From: Papiliotrema nemorosa
Taxonomy: Eukaryota; Basidiomycota; Tremellomycetes; Tremellales; Rhynchogastremaceae
Direction of reading: 5' to 3'
NCBI GenBank assembly: GCA_032158125.1
Contig: JASKOT010000001.1
Location: forward strand, 310,001 to 374,000
DNA length: 64,000 bases
In this document: in pieces, positions 39,674 through 51,005 of the stretch
Layout: every line of letters begins with the position of its first letter
Position numbering within the stretch: the stretch's first letter is position 1
The notes under the pieces: generated by a model
The model's input: only the letters and a program-made list of their open reading frames with translations
What the model was told of the DNA's origin: nothing
The model's database searches: none
Program-made: the position numbers and the translations under genes

Positions 39674-41175
39674 TCATGACCCGTAGAGGTATTCGAAGAA
39701 TGACGGCCGCTCCTCCCACCCTCTTGGACCCATTCGTCCAAGCGCATTGATTGTACTGACGTTTCTGCCAGGCAATGACACCCGGTCAAAGTCACTCTCC
39801 GCGTCCGAGTACGTGACACTGGTCCAGCCGTTAGCCGGCGGAGGGGGAATGACCAGACTGTCCGCCATGCCAAAATCGGAGCCTCCTTCCGATGAAGCGT
39901 ACATTGACGAGCTATTTGAGGAGACTCGATGTAGCTCATTGATATCGATTTGAGCTACACCCTCGATCAACTCGGGTGTCACTGTCGCGATCGAAATATC
40001 GCCTTCTCCTTCTAGAGAATAGCCGACCTCGGTCCCCGTATCAGAGTCGGTATCGGTGCCAATCTCCGTCTCCCCATCGGTCGAGGTATCCCTGTCGGAG
40101 CTCGAAGGAGCAGAGAGATCCGATGTCTCCGGAGTAGCAAGAGCAAACGAAGAACGAGGGATCTTTGGCTGGGCCATGGAAGGCATGATGATATGCGTCA
40201 TGCGTATCGTTTGGCCGTTGGCGGTGATGTGATCCTCACCTTGGCGTCAGTGTTCAGTGTGCATTAGGGAGTTCAAAACCCACTCCAAGAGACCAGCTCG
40301 TAGTACCGCACCACCAGGTGTACCACCAATCTGTCGAACCCGTCTACCACTGCCCAAGAGAGATGGGCGGGCGACCGAGAAAGCTCCAGTATAGCCGGAA
40401 CCTGTTTTCCGACAACAGGCAGCGGGGGCAGATGATCGCGCAATCGATGTTGATGAGGCATCCTGCGCGAGCTGGGCGGTGAGGAGGGACCCGCTCCATC
40501 TGTACCTTCCAACTCGACATTCACCAAGGTCGAGTCCACGACTGTCCATTCCGGTTCTCCCGTCTCATGGCCTAGATTCCACCCTTCTCCATCGAGCCAT
40601 TTCCTCAATCGACCCTCAACCAAGTTGACCATTTCTTCTGCTCTTCTTCCCCCCTTCCGAAGTAACGCTCGAGTACCCTTGAGACTTGTGCTGAATGTGC
40701 CTGAACGAGAGTCTGATGAAAAGGGATTTTTGGTAGGAGGTCGAGCAGAGGGAGCTTCAGCTGATCGCGGGACAGCTCCAAGGGGGAAGGTTGGCTCGAG
40801 AATGTGTTGCTGTAATGGAACAGGCGGGGCAAAATCGCTTCGCCTAGGTTGGACCACATGCGGATTGGAGGTGAATGCAGCTAAAGGTGAGCAGTGTTCG
40901 ACAAAGGAACACAAGCTTTACCATTATCTTTCCGCCTGACGAATCGCTTGCCTCGACCGTTGTATGCCGAGACTTCCGGTGCTCTGGTGTCCCTTCTTGC
41001 AGCTGCCTTTTCTCGCTGTTGCGCATTGTACGCTTCGACCTGTCGAGCCGATCGGTCTTTAGGGTTCTGCAGGATCGCCGGGAGACGAAGGCTGATTGTT
41101 AGCGGGTGATTACCACCATGAGAATCTACATAGAACCCACGGTGCTGGACCTGATGCTGCTTGTGAGTCTGTCAT
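39674..41175 (-). CDS. R3H-associated N-terminal domain protein
   Basis: The start at 41175 gives MTDSQAASGPAPLRLPAILQ after the first intron is removed (GCACC|GTGGGT...AATCAG). Next come NPKDRSARQVEAYNAQQREKA, RGKRFVRRKDN, and over another intron AAFTSNPHVVQPRRSDFAPP, which matches the R3H-associated N-terminal domain. The single-strand nucleic-acid-type R3H region follows (RDHLPPLPVV..ILELSRSPAHLSWAVVDGFDRLVVHLVVRYYELVSWS). A last intron (TGGA|GTGGGT...GCCAAG) joins EDHITANGQTIRMTHIIMP. The tail is a long acidic Ser/Thr/Glu-rich part ending in FFEYLYGS. The family is thought to bind RNA or ssDNA; the biological role is unknown. Divergent from ARF6. Confidence 0.68.
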
Positions 41176-41607
41176 GGTTGCTGGGGCCTGTTGAGTATAG
41201 ATGCACTGCGATAATGACTGCTCCCATCTGTTCAAGATGACGCCCTCTGATCTCCCGTCGGAAGTGGAGCAACACGTGGCAAAAGTGGTTGATCTAGACG
41301 GGGCAGGCGGGAACAGCAGAAGAGGGGGTTGTTGTTGCATGGATCTCTGGGTATCAATCACCTTTGTAACATATACCTACCTTCCGACCTCTTTACACAC
41401 ACCTCGGATATACCTACCTCCCGATCAGGCCTTTCGCGCGATATATTACCAGGGATCAACCTCCAACTAGTCGTCACTCTTTTCCTGTCTAAAACGTAGA
41501 CTTGACCCAAGTCGCGCTCGAACCGCCTTTCCTTCTCCTGTCACTATCACTTGCTTCAACTTGCACCGGGTACACCTTCGAAGGACCACCAACAACAGTC
41601 GTTCAAG
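41176..41607. promoter_or_regulatory. Divergent promoter, R3H protein / ARF6
   Basis: This is 432 bp between starts. It contains a C/T-rich ARF6 leader and no recognised coding segment or TATA box. Confidence 0.4.
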
Positions 41608-42431
<824 letters not shown>

Positions 42432-42999
42432 CCTTTTGCACACCCATCTCGACATCTATCTTCGATTCTCCATGGGCTTTACCCATTTATCACAATACCG
42501 GCTTCCCCTCTTACGACGCATAATTGATACCCGCTCGCTCTTGGCCTTCAAAGACTGATTCTTTTGGTTGCTCGATGATACCCCCGGCCTCATCTTCGGT
42601 TCCACATCGATAGCATGCGAACAATCAAACGCTTGCTTTATCATCTTTCGCTTTTTATACTTTGGACCCGACTCGAAAAGGCTTCTGTAGCGGCATGCAG
42701 CTTATGTATGGATGTTTCACTTGCTGTAGCTAGCGGAAAGTCATACAATGTCATTTAGTCTAAGGCGTAGTCTACAACACTTTGTGAGGCCATCTCCCAG
42801 ACGGCATGTCATTTCCTCGTGTCTGGCTACAGTCAGCGTGGGGTCCAGACGGCGCTTACAAGACCCACTCATGGCCGACTTTCGGCAGCCTACCTTGGCT
42901 TACAAGTCGTGATATCGTATATCGAATTTGCGTCCTACCGAATGAGTGGCCTGTCCACGGAAGTACTGCTGATAGCTCACCATGCTCATAAGCAGCCCT
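42432..42999. other. Convergent intergenic region, ARF6 / CDC26
   Basis: This is 568 bp between two stops. An open frame crosses part of it (42806-42991) but has no recognisable protein features. It is read here as 3' UTRs and spacer. Confidence 0.4.
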
Positions 43000-43215
43000 T
43001 CACAGACCTATCCGCTCTGCTGTGGTTTGCTGTTTCTTGCCCTGTTTGGCAGCCTCGACGGCATTATGAGCCCCTCCAGAAGTCGACGTCTGAGCAGAAG
43101 TGTGGGTTGCAGTACCAGGTACATTTGTAGTCGCTTTCCTCTTGTCCAGCTCGGCCTGCAAGTGTTTGACATCGGAAGCTCGGAGGTGGATCGCGGTGGG
43201 ATTGGAGCGTATCAT
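43000..43215 (-). CDS. CDC26: CDC26/Hcn1-like small subunit of the anaphase-promoting complex
   Basis: Cdc26 is a tiny subunit that folds with the TPR protein Cdc16 and stabilises the APC/C ubiquitin ligase, which drives mitotic exit by targeting cyclin B and securin. The frame starting at ATG 43215 gives 71 residues: MIRSNPTAIHLRASDVKHLQ, then a charged helix (AELDKRKATT) and a Thr/Ser/Ala-rich tail ending in TTAERIGL. The N-terminal pattern M(I/L)R.NPTAI followed by a D-x-x-x-L helix is that of fission-yeast Hcn1 and CDC26. It is a single coding exon. Only about 180 bp separate its start from that of the divergent PRA1 gene. A non-ATG codon lies in-frame just upstream. Confidence 0.75.
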   Translation of the reverse strand: MIRSNPTAIHLRASDVKHLQAELDKRKATTNVPGTATHTSAQTSTSGGAHNAVEAAKQGKKQQTTAERIGL

Positions 43216-43397
43216 CTTCAAAGTCGTGTTGCTGGTCTGGGAGGTGAGCTTGGTTGACTTTCTGCTCTGCTGAATGAACGCGTCGGGAGTTGCTCGGGAG
43301 TTGGGGTCGACCGTGGGAAAGTGAGGGAGATCGACCTTGGGGAGATGCTATTTCCACCACGGCACAGCTTACTGCACAGTCGACATTCACAACAATC

Positions 43398-44160
43398 ATG
43401 GAATACGTACAGAAAGCAGGAGATGTGGTCAAGCATTTCCGAGTCGGTCGTACCTTTACACTAAGAGGGCTTCGCTAAAGTGACAGGAGACCAAGCTATC
43501 TACTCTGAAACCCCCTCAAGAATTTGTCAGTCCCACGTTATCTTCATCCTGGACCCAGACGAGATGCTGAAGATCAGTTTGATCATCGTCAATTATCAAG
43601 ACCCAAGGATGTCAATGAAGCTACCACTGTCAGCTATTTTGCTTCTTGAAAGGTGTGGAAGCTGACTATTCAGCGTATCACATATAACACTCGACATTTC
43701 TCAGGAAACTACCTCCTTGTCATTGGTGTTCTCGCCATCTACGCTTTGTACATCCCGCACTACCTTTTCCAGGAATCCCTACTAATGGCAGAATCACAAA
43801 TTACTGGTTGTTGATCGCTCTGGGATTCTTGGCCGGTGGTTTCGCCCTCATCAACAAATATGGTCAGTCCACTCTCCCCTTTCCCTCTTCAACTTCCAAG
43901 CCTGACCTTTAGCTCCGGAACCTATCCAAGTTGGATCAACAGTGATCACCCAGAAAACCCTATACATTGCCCTTTTCGTCATTGGTGCGTTTGTCACATG
44001 CGCTCGCACTGATATATCAGGTCTTCCGATGCTCTACATCGCTTCCCCCGTTTCCACTTTCTTCTGGCTTGTGGGAAGTAGCGCCATCCTCATTCTGGGT
44101 CATGCTACGTTGATGGAGCCCGGAGTGGAGAGCGACTACCAAGGAATTGAGGGTGTCTAA
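43398..44160 (+). CDS. PRA1/Yip3-family Rab-acceptor membrane protein
   Basis: PRA1 proteins bind prenylated Rabs and sit in ER/Golgi membranes. Coding starts MEYVQKAGDVVKHFR at 43398 and was joined exon by exon: RVG|DQAIYSETPSRI|FDHRQLSRPKDVNEATT|RITYNTRHFSGNYLLVIGVLAIYAL|ITNYWLLIALGFLAGGFALINKY|APEPIQVGSTVITQKTLYIALFVIG|LPMLYIASPVSTFFWLVGSSAILILGHATLMEP. These are the PRA1 blocks in the usual order: the R-x-x-YN-x-x-x-F-x-x-NY signature and two pairs of membrane helices. About 170 residues in seven exons, introns of about 40-55 nt. It shares a short promoter with CDC26. Confidence 0.87.
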
Positions 44161-44468
44161 GGTGGAGACACTAATGAAGGACGCGGGCGGGGTGAGGGTG
44201 ATGAGTGCTTAAGAGGGGATGTTCCGGACATCATAGACATATCTCTTCCCAATCAGTGCCGCAATCAGGATATACACATGCGTCATGCTATCTTATTGGT
44301 TTCCCATGGTCTGTCTAGGTCGGAACGCTCGAGAGGTCATGTCCTCTCCCATACGTTGATTGTCGGTCGAAACGATAGAATTCAAGACAGTCCTCAGCAG
44401 GGTCGTAAGCGCCGTACATCATGTATCTATCGCTACATAGTTGAACCGTCTCGTACGCATTTCTCTCC
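44161..44468. other. Convergent intergenic region, PRA1 / DUF4112 protein
   Basis: This is 308 bp between two stops. No feature was seen; presumably 3' UTRs. Confidence 0.4.
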
Positions 44469-45521
44469 TCAGTCCAAACCTTCCTGGAGAGGCACCTCGA
44501 CGCCTTCCTCTTTGCTCATTCTCCTGGTCTTTCGTACTTTCCCACTGACCCTTTCTCTCCTCCTCGCCTCCAATTCTTCCGTATCCACGCTGCCCTTGAA
44601 CCAACCGCCCCATCTGGATTTTGCAGTAGGCATGAAATCGTCCGTTTCGGGCATGAGGAGGATATGGTATCGTCTAGTGGCGTACATATCGGTCAATAGC
44701 CATTGTTCGAGCAAGGCGAGGTTACGGAGGTTTGATTTAAACCAATTGTCGATGACATCCCCTATGATGGGTACGATTCCCGCAATGACATCCAAGACCA
44801 CATTGAGCAGCTGATATCAGGAAACTTCTGATTCCTGAGGACGAAAAGCTCACCATCCATCCGAGGAGCTGGTAGGGGACGCCAAAGATGAGACTGAGGT
44901 AGACTTGGTACAGCTGGAGTATACCACTGAAGATATCTCCATACAGCGGGACAAGGGAGATCACATCGTCCAACCCTGCCTGTCTATCAGCGCTTCTTCT
45001 CTATCCTGGCGACGGTGTACGTACCCTAAAAGGAAGTCCGAGATCCGACAGTAGGGGCGAAGCATCAAGCCAGAAGGCTACTGTTCGAATATGATTATAC
45101 AGTCTATCCGTCAGCTCCCGCCTCTGAGCACAGTTGTATGTTGCAAAGCAAGAGGAGTCGGGTGTTAGGGTGATCAGTGCGATTCTGACGTTTTGACTGT
45201 TGAATTTTCGTCTGTATACCAGAAAGGTACCAAGTCCGAGTCTAATTAAAGTACATCTTTTCAGGTGGACTCCCCCTCACTTCTCGAAAGAGGAGGAAAA
45301 AGAGGTGTGTGGATGATAAAGTTGCGAGAGGAGACTCACGCTTGCGCATCTTTATCGTTTCTGGGTCGAGCTACACCCCATCGAGGAGGCTTGTACGTCG
45401 CTTCGAACACGCCAAACTTTTGAGCCTTGGCACGACCGCCGCCGCCCCTTGAGCTCGCATTGGCATTGGCGGCGTTGGGTCGGTAAGTGGAGAGAATGGA
45501 CCAAAGACTAGAGATGGGCAT
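44469..45521 (-). CDS. DUF4112-family protein
   Basis: Function unknown; conserved in fungi and many bacteria. The start (45521) gives MPISSLWSILSTYRPN and a Gly/Ala-rich leader. The domain runs over introns: LYNHIRTVAFWLDASPLL, VGLDDVISLVPLYGDIFSGI, LQLYQVYLSLIFGVPYQLLG, LLNVVLDVIAGIVPIIGDVI and DNWFKSNLRNLALLEQWLL. The two repeats of the D..I.L.P..GD type, each followed by a hydrophobic helix, are the DUF4112 hallmark. The C-terminal tail is basic and acidic without structure (SRWGGWFKGS.., SGKVRKTRRMSKEEGVEV). A TATATAAA element lies about 65-72 bp before the ATG (45586-45593, minus strand). Confidence 0.82.
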
Positions 45522-45585
45522 GGTTGGAATTTTGGATTAGGAGGGGTGAGTCGGGAATTTGGCTTTGGTTGAATAGGTGTGGCAC

Positions 45586-45593
45586 TTTATATA
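45586..45593 (-). promoter_or_regulatory. TATA-like element of the DUF4112 gene
   Basis: TATATAAA on the minus strand, 65-72 bp upstream of the ATG at 45521. Confidence 0.45.
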
Positions 45594-45767
45594 GTGATTT
45601 CCGAGACTAGCTATGAGGTCATCGTCCTTTGACACTGCATGCTGCATGGCGATAAGCTGGTTCTGCATGCTGATACTGGTCTAGCTCATATGTATATAGG
45701 CGGAGATGATGAGTTCATGCAGATGCGGATGACCGCTTCCCGATATACATCTTGCTCCCGCAATCCA

Positions 45768-46687
45768 TTATAGCAACTTGAGCTTGCCCGTCACCTGGTT
45801 GATCAACCTCGCCGGGCCTCTGCTCATCAGCGCCAGCGCACAGGCGTACAAGTCTGCGTCTCTCACGGTCCGATACCGAGAATGGTCTTTGATCCAGCGG
45901 CCACTTGTGTCCTACCGGCATCCTGGATTGTCCTAGCGCACAAATTTAGACTTCTGGCTTGAGCTGCGAGAGCATCAATGTCTTCTGTCGTCTGACATCG
46001 AACCGCAATTTTCGGTTGTCTAGGAATCAGCGAGGGTCTTTCAAAGGCGGCAAGCGGCAGAGGGCAGTCGTGTGCGGTAGGATGGCTCACCCATGCATTC
46101 GCCATCGATTGAAGAGCTAAACATGTCAGCTGGTCCATCACGCGAATGTCAGGTCACAAGCATTGCCTTTCCCCTTGTTGGCCATGAGGCCAGTGCTGAA
46201 GTTTGCACGAAGATGGGGTTGATAATGAGATAGTAGAGTCGAAGTTGAGACTCACCTTCGGATTGACCTCCTTGAGCATCATTGCGCAGGCCAAAGTCGC
46301 ATGACCCGCTTGAGCCGCAATTTTCCCTTTACTCATCTTCAACGAGTCATTCACCACAAGCACTAATTTCACTTCTTCCGTGAGATTCGCCCTGACACTG
46401 GCGATATCAGACGTCCGAGCAGCTTGTTCGTCCTCTGCGTCTGAATCTGAATCGCTCATATCCACCTCTGACTCCCCTCCTGTGGAGGTTCCTGAAGATG
46501 AGGCTTTACGGCTAGATTTGGATGAACTTGAGATGGATCGTTTTTGGGTGATCGAAGGGGCAGAAAGTCGGGCATGGGCTTGATATCCCAATGCAAAGGC
46601 TAATATCGATATGGCAATAGGTTGAAGGATCCCGGCTATAGCGTTACTTTACATGTCCATTTGATCAGTGCGCGACCCACTGTCCAT
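45768..46687 (-). CDS. PTH2: Peptidyl-tRNA hydrolase 2 (Pth2/Bit1)
   Basis: Pth2 frees tRNA from peptidyl-tRNAs that drop off ribosomes. The catalytic core is clear: EEVKLVLVVNDSLKMSKGKIAAQAGHATLA, then ALQSMANAWVSH.., PKIAVRCQTTEDIDALAAQA, LCARTIQDAGRTQVAAGSKTILGIG, and over the last intron (GGACC|GTGAGA...GAGCAG) PGPARLINQVTGKLKLL and stop. The N-terminus is a membrane anchor (GILQPIAISILAFALGYQAHAR) joined to a 7-nt first coding exon (ATGGACA, 46681-46687) by a 45-nt intron (46636-46680). A Ser-rich acidic linker separates anchor and core, as in fungal Pth2. Divergent from NAA50 (235 bp between starts). Confidence 0.92.
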
Positions 46688-46922
46688 CCTGAAATCTCGA
46701 GACATGTGTTTTAGTCAATCTGTAATGCTCGTGACGTCTCTTGTAGCGCTGGATCGTCTGCTTCTGATGAATGGAGTATAAGAAGACACCTTTGGAGGAC
46801 TGGTTCCAAAATCCCGCCCGAGTGGGAGTATCGGATCCGAGTCTCCGTTTCAGAATTCATCAACCTGCAACACCCATCATCTTGCCCCTTCGACCTTGAA
46901 CTTGTCAGAGACCAACTGAAGA

Positions 46923-47934
46923 ATGGCACCCACGAAGAATGGAACAGACGCAAAACAGTCATACAGTACTACAGGGACTGTCTCTGCTCCGGTGAACCTG
47001 GACGACCTGGTGCCAAGGGGCGAACATACCACTGTCAAGCTCAACGGGGCGTCCAAGAATATCCGACCGAAACCCAAAGTCACATTGACAAGTCTGACGC
47101 CGAATAATGTGAGTGTGCGGTCGAGCTTCAGTCTCTGCTTTGTGATGTCTCTTCCTCATCCTGACTCCTACATGAGCTCGTGTGATTACTTGAGAAGTCT
47201 CACTGACGACGCAGTCTGGGACGCTGAAGAGGATCAACTCGGTGGTCATACCCGTCAACTACTCCGAAAAGTACTACAAGGACGTTCTAGATCCTCAACT
47301 GGACGATATAAATAAGCTGGGTAAATCAGCTACATTACCCCAGGGCTTTTGGTGAAAGCAGCTGACAAGCAGTATACTATGGTGATATCCCTGTGGGCGC
47401 TATCGCTTGCAAGGTAGAGACTATCAACTCCATACCAACTCTGACCATTCTCACTCTCGCGTAAGCCCCCTATCTCTCTCTCTATCATCGTCTTTTCGCC
47501 TTCATTGTGGCATTGTGTATTTAATACCGTGAGCTGAGGTGTAGTGTCCTAGCACCCTATCGATCCCTTTCCCTCGGTACCGCGCTCATCCTCAACGCTC
47601 TCAAATACGCCTTACATCCTCTCCCTCCTCCCCCTCCCGTCCCTTCCGACTCAAAGACCAATACCCGTGCATCACTCACTGTCACTCCCAGAAAACCAGT
47701 CAAGAGGGCCCAAGCGCACGTACAAGTAGGCAACGAAAAGGCCAAGCAGTTTTATCAGAGGTTGGGTTTCAAAGAGACCGAGACGTGAGTTAAGCATACG
47801 CCCAAGTCATGCGCTCATGGGTAGGGTCAAAGATTATTACTCGAAGATTGAGCCGAGAGATGCCATTTTGATGGTTTGTGAAGATATATCAGCCGCTCTG
47901 GGCGAGGGACAACAATCGAATGGTTCGGCCTAGT
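46923..47934 (+). CDS. NAA50: N-alpha-acetyltransferase 50 (NAA50/San) homologue
   Basis: NAA50 acetylates N-terminal Met-started proteins and works beside the NatA complex; it also supports sister-chromatid cohesion in animals. A basic N-terminal extension precedes the GNAT fold: LTSLTPNNSGTLKRINSVVI, PVNYSEKYYKDVL, KLVYYGDIPVGAIACKVE, LTILTLAVLAPYRSLSLGTAL, then HVQVGNEKAKQFYQRLGFKE and VKDYYSKIEPRDAILM. The substrate/CoA region order is that of NAA50. A Pro/Thr-rich insertion of about 35 residues sits between the acetyl-CoA helix and HVQVGNEKA. The CoA loop has YRSLSLGT where relatives have YRRLGIGT, so the first glycine is a serine. Five short introns. Confidence 0.87.
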
Positions 47935-48505
47935 GGACCCGTAGAGTGGGGAGTCGATCGTACTGTGATCTTACAGCTCGCTCGCCTCGGCAGTCTCATA
48001 CTTGCAACATCATGCATCATCTTGAGGACAATCATCTACCAATGACTCGATCCGACACTTGATGCACACGCAACGCATCTTGAAGCATCCCGAGGTCGAG
48101 ACAAACTACATTCGCGGAAATGTCTCTAGCAATTCGCTCTGAGAAGCTCGTATCAAACGGTATGCAAGGCTCAGGCAGGGCTCAAAGGGATTTTCTACCC
48201 GAGTGAACATTGTCAATTGCATACTTTTACACCTGTACGGCCCTAAACCCTCTATTCCTGACAAAGTATTCCAGTATTGGATCCAGCTTTTCCTCGATTT
48301 TTAAGCGACAACGAATTGCCTGGTGATATCTTCTACACTGTACCTTTCGCCCAATTCTACTCTCCGTGCCAACGCGATCGTACGCTGTGGCGTTTTCATC
48401 AGGTGCTCCGTGGCGCTGCAGCCGCATTGAGCTTTTGTAATCGTTCTTCCGGTATCCTCCCCATCCGCCTATCCATGCCTTGACTGATGGCAGGAATCGC
48501 CCTCC
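47935..48505. other. Convergent intergenic region, NAA50 / Myb-SANT-like regulator
   Basis: This is 571 bp between two stops. It holds no recognised gene; probably two 3' UTRs and spacer. Confidence 0.4.
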
Positions 48506-50261
48506 TCATCCGCCTTTACGCCGCTTGATCACCTTGCCCAGATACATCCTCCTCAGGCCGTCCCTCTGTATGGCCAGATACGTATCTGCAACCGCCACAT
48601 TGGCCTCAAACTCCGCTAAGACCTCCACCAGATCCTCGTCCGGCATATCCATCTCCCTTGATTGTAGTTGCAATATCGCCTGAGTCCGACGTTGCGCCTC
48701 ACTCAGTCCAGCTTGATGTATCTGAACCTTATCCAAAGCAGACTCGGATTGGACTGGGGATACTCTCCGTGATGGCCCAGGCGGTGGGGTGGGTCGAGAG
48801 GGAGGTGGGAGAGGTGGAGGATGACTGGGAGGGGCATACCGGACTGAGGATTCGGCTTTACCCACAAATGGGTTCGCAGCGATCTGAGGGAGAGTGTGTG
48901 GTGGAGGCTGAGGAGCGAGTTGCTGTGCTTGTTGGTATTGATGCAATTGTTGAGCATGATTTTGGTTGTGCTGATGCATCGATTGAGACTGGGACGTCTG
49001 CTGGTGTTGAGAATGTGGATGACCCGTGACCGCCTGTAAAGACGCCGAGGTTAGCTGAGTGGGTGAAGACATCAGCGAGTGGGGGTTGAGATGGGAGGTG
49101 GTCGTAGGATACTCGGGCGAGTTTGTCGGCTGGGGCGGGAGGTGCATCGGAAATACCGTCAAATTTGACGGCTGATGGGTGTGACCGTGATGTTGGACCG
49201 GCTGGGGGTGTGAGTGTCCTTGTCTCATGTCTGACTGCTGTCGCTGATTTTGGGTCTGTTGTTGCGGCTGTTGCTGTTGTTGGCGCTGCTGCGCTTGTTG
49301 TTGCTGTTGCATCATCGGATTTCGTTGATGCAGGATATCTGCCGAGGATGTCCTCGCACGCTTCGGTGGCGACGTACGTCCATCCAATGCGATGGTCTGA
49401 GTCGAGGACCCGAGCATAGAGCTGTCGAAAGTAGCCATGCGTTTTTGCCCTCGGGTCATGGTGAATATTTGCTGAAGGATGAGCAAAGGAAGACGACTGG
49501 ATGACGATGGCGCTCACCCCGTCCGGCATGGTGAAAGAGCCTTCAAAATCACCATCACCGTCCATATTCGCATCCCATTGTAACATTCCGTCTCCCATGC
49601 CCATGTCCATCGCACCCAATTGCCCATTGACCATACCCGTAGGGGTGCCCGTCATGGGGTTCATAGACGGAGTCTGGGGGTTGCCCACCGACATCGACAG
49701 CATGCTCGACGTATCGCTTGTCGCGCCCAAAGAGCTCCTAGGTTTATTGCGCAACTTATTGGCGTCAACCGGACAGAGAATGACCAGAGCATCGTAAGTT
49801 GGTAGATGGATCTTTTGACATTTGTGCGCATCCACAGTCTGCTTTGTCAGTCCTCGATACTAGGCCAATAAACCCGTGCGAGACTCACCTTCTCCGCGGC
49901 TTCCCAGGCTTCTTGACTCGCACACAATTTGTGTTGAGTCCTATCCCACGTGAACCCAGGAATCATCTCCAACTCCTTGACCGCTTTGAAGTCCCTCTGC
50001 AACTTTCTCGTCAGCTCAGGAATATACACTTTGGCTCACCCTCTGCCATCGACTCTTACAAGCCTCAGGAGTTTTCGGACCTCCAATAATGGTCGAACCC
50101 TTGACCAATTCTGCGGCCTCTTTCCATACTTCCGGCTTGAACCCATTATCCTGCGTTCGGCCTGTATCTTTGTACCTCAGAAGAACATCTATGAGCACCG
50201 CTGTATCTGCGTCTGTCCAGTGTGCTGATTTCCTCCGATCCTTGTTGTTCGGGTCGGACAT
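48506..50261 (-). CDS. Myb/SANT-like DNA-binding domain protein with Gln/Pro-rich region
   Basis: The N-terminal domain starts at ATG 50261: KSAHWTDADTAVLIDVLLRY, FKPEVWKEAAELVKG, TPEACKSRWQR, then over introns RDFKAVKELEMIPGFTWDRTQHKL, ASQEAWEAAEK and KCQKIHLPTYDALVIL. This order (three helices, W..F.W then DxxW and F..LP.YD) fits the Myb/SANT-like family also found in harbinger-type transposon accessory proteins and host regulators. The middle is Gly/Met/Asp-rich and the following 200 residues are Gln/His/Pro-rich with poly-Q tracts (49310-49250). The end has a basic helix (RMYLGKVIKRRKGG). It probably binds DNA as a transcription regulator; target unknown. A leader intron and a short upstream frame lie before the start. 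Confidence 0.8.
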
Positions 50262-51005
50262 GATGTCTCGTCGAAGTCACACCGACCACGCCGTAGCCTT
50301 GTTGAAAGGCTTATTCCCGAATTTCGTATTAGATCAGAGCGGTGAGGCTAGCGTTTATACGTGGATTAAGCGAAGAATTCTGTGAAGGTTGAAAGTATGA
50401 GGGCGGGAACGATGAGGTCAGGGCCGGGATATCTACTCCCATGTCAGTGTCCAGCTCCATATCTTGGTAACAATGACTCACCGGTATAGAAGAGGGGATC
50501 ATGATGGTCGAACAAGAGGTCTATTCACAGGTGAAATCGTATATACTTGAGTGTATCTAGAGGAGAGTCAGCATGGATGGTCGTAGATGGGTGCGCAGTG
50601 CGAAAAATAGGGCAGCAAAGGAGATCTCGAGTGGAAACCAGGGGGTCGCTCTAATCAGGGCAGCGGGTGGATTATTGTTTCAAGAAGGCCCGACTCTACG
50701 GTGGGGTACTCACCTATCGGAGATTTGTGGGATCCTGCATCTGCCAATCTAGCAAATGTCTCTGGGATGCTATCCACATGCACAGTCCAGACCCCGGCCC
50801 TCAGCTGCGGTTGACCTCTTGTTCGTCTGCACTCTGGTGGTCGCCGAACAAATGTGGACGGTACCTGAAGGACCCCCGAGATATCGCGAGATCTCATCAT
50901 TGGCTTATCAAAGTGGACACGTCATGCATCTTCCCCTCCCCCGCACACCTCATCCGAGCCCCTTCGCTGTTGGCGTTCCTTCGAGCATTGTTGGCGTGAA
51001 GCAAG
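50262..51005. promoter_or_regulatory. Divergent promoter region, Myb-SANT-like regulator / SSL1
   Basis: This is 744 bp between the two starts. On the minus strand a likely 5'-UTR intron (50433-50481, GTGAGTC...GGAGTAG) and an upstream ATG (50502) that opens about 11 codons after splicing are seen. No complete gene was recognised in the rest. Confidence 0.4.

Noticed and set aside
42806..43130. Plus-strand frames between ARF6 and CDC26
   Set aside because: No protein-like composition, no splice support, and they overlap CDC26 in antisense.
43064..43432. Longer minus-strand frame overlapping CDC26 and its promoter
   Set aside because: It uses a different frame from CDC26 and would overlap the PRA1 start; the MIRSNPTAI frame is the one with family support.
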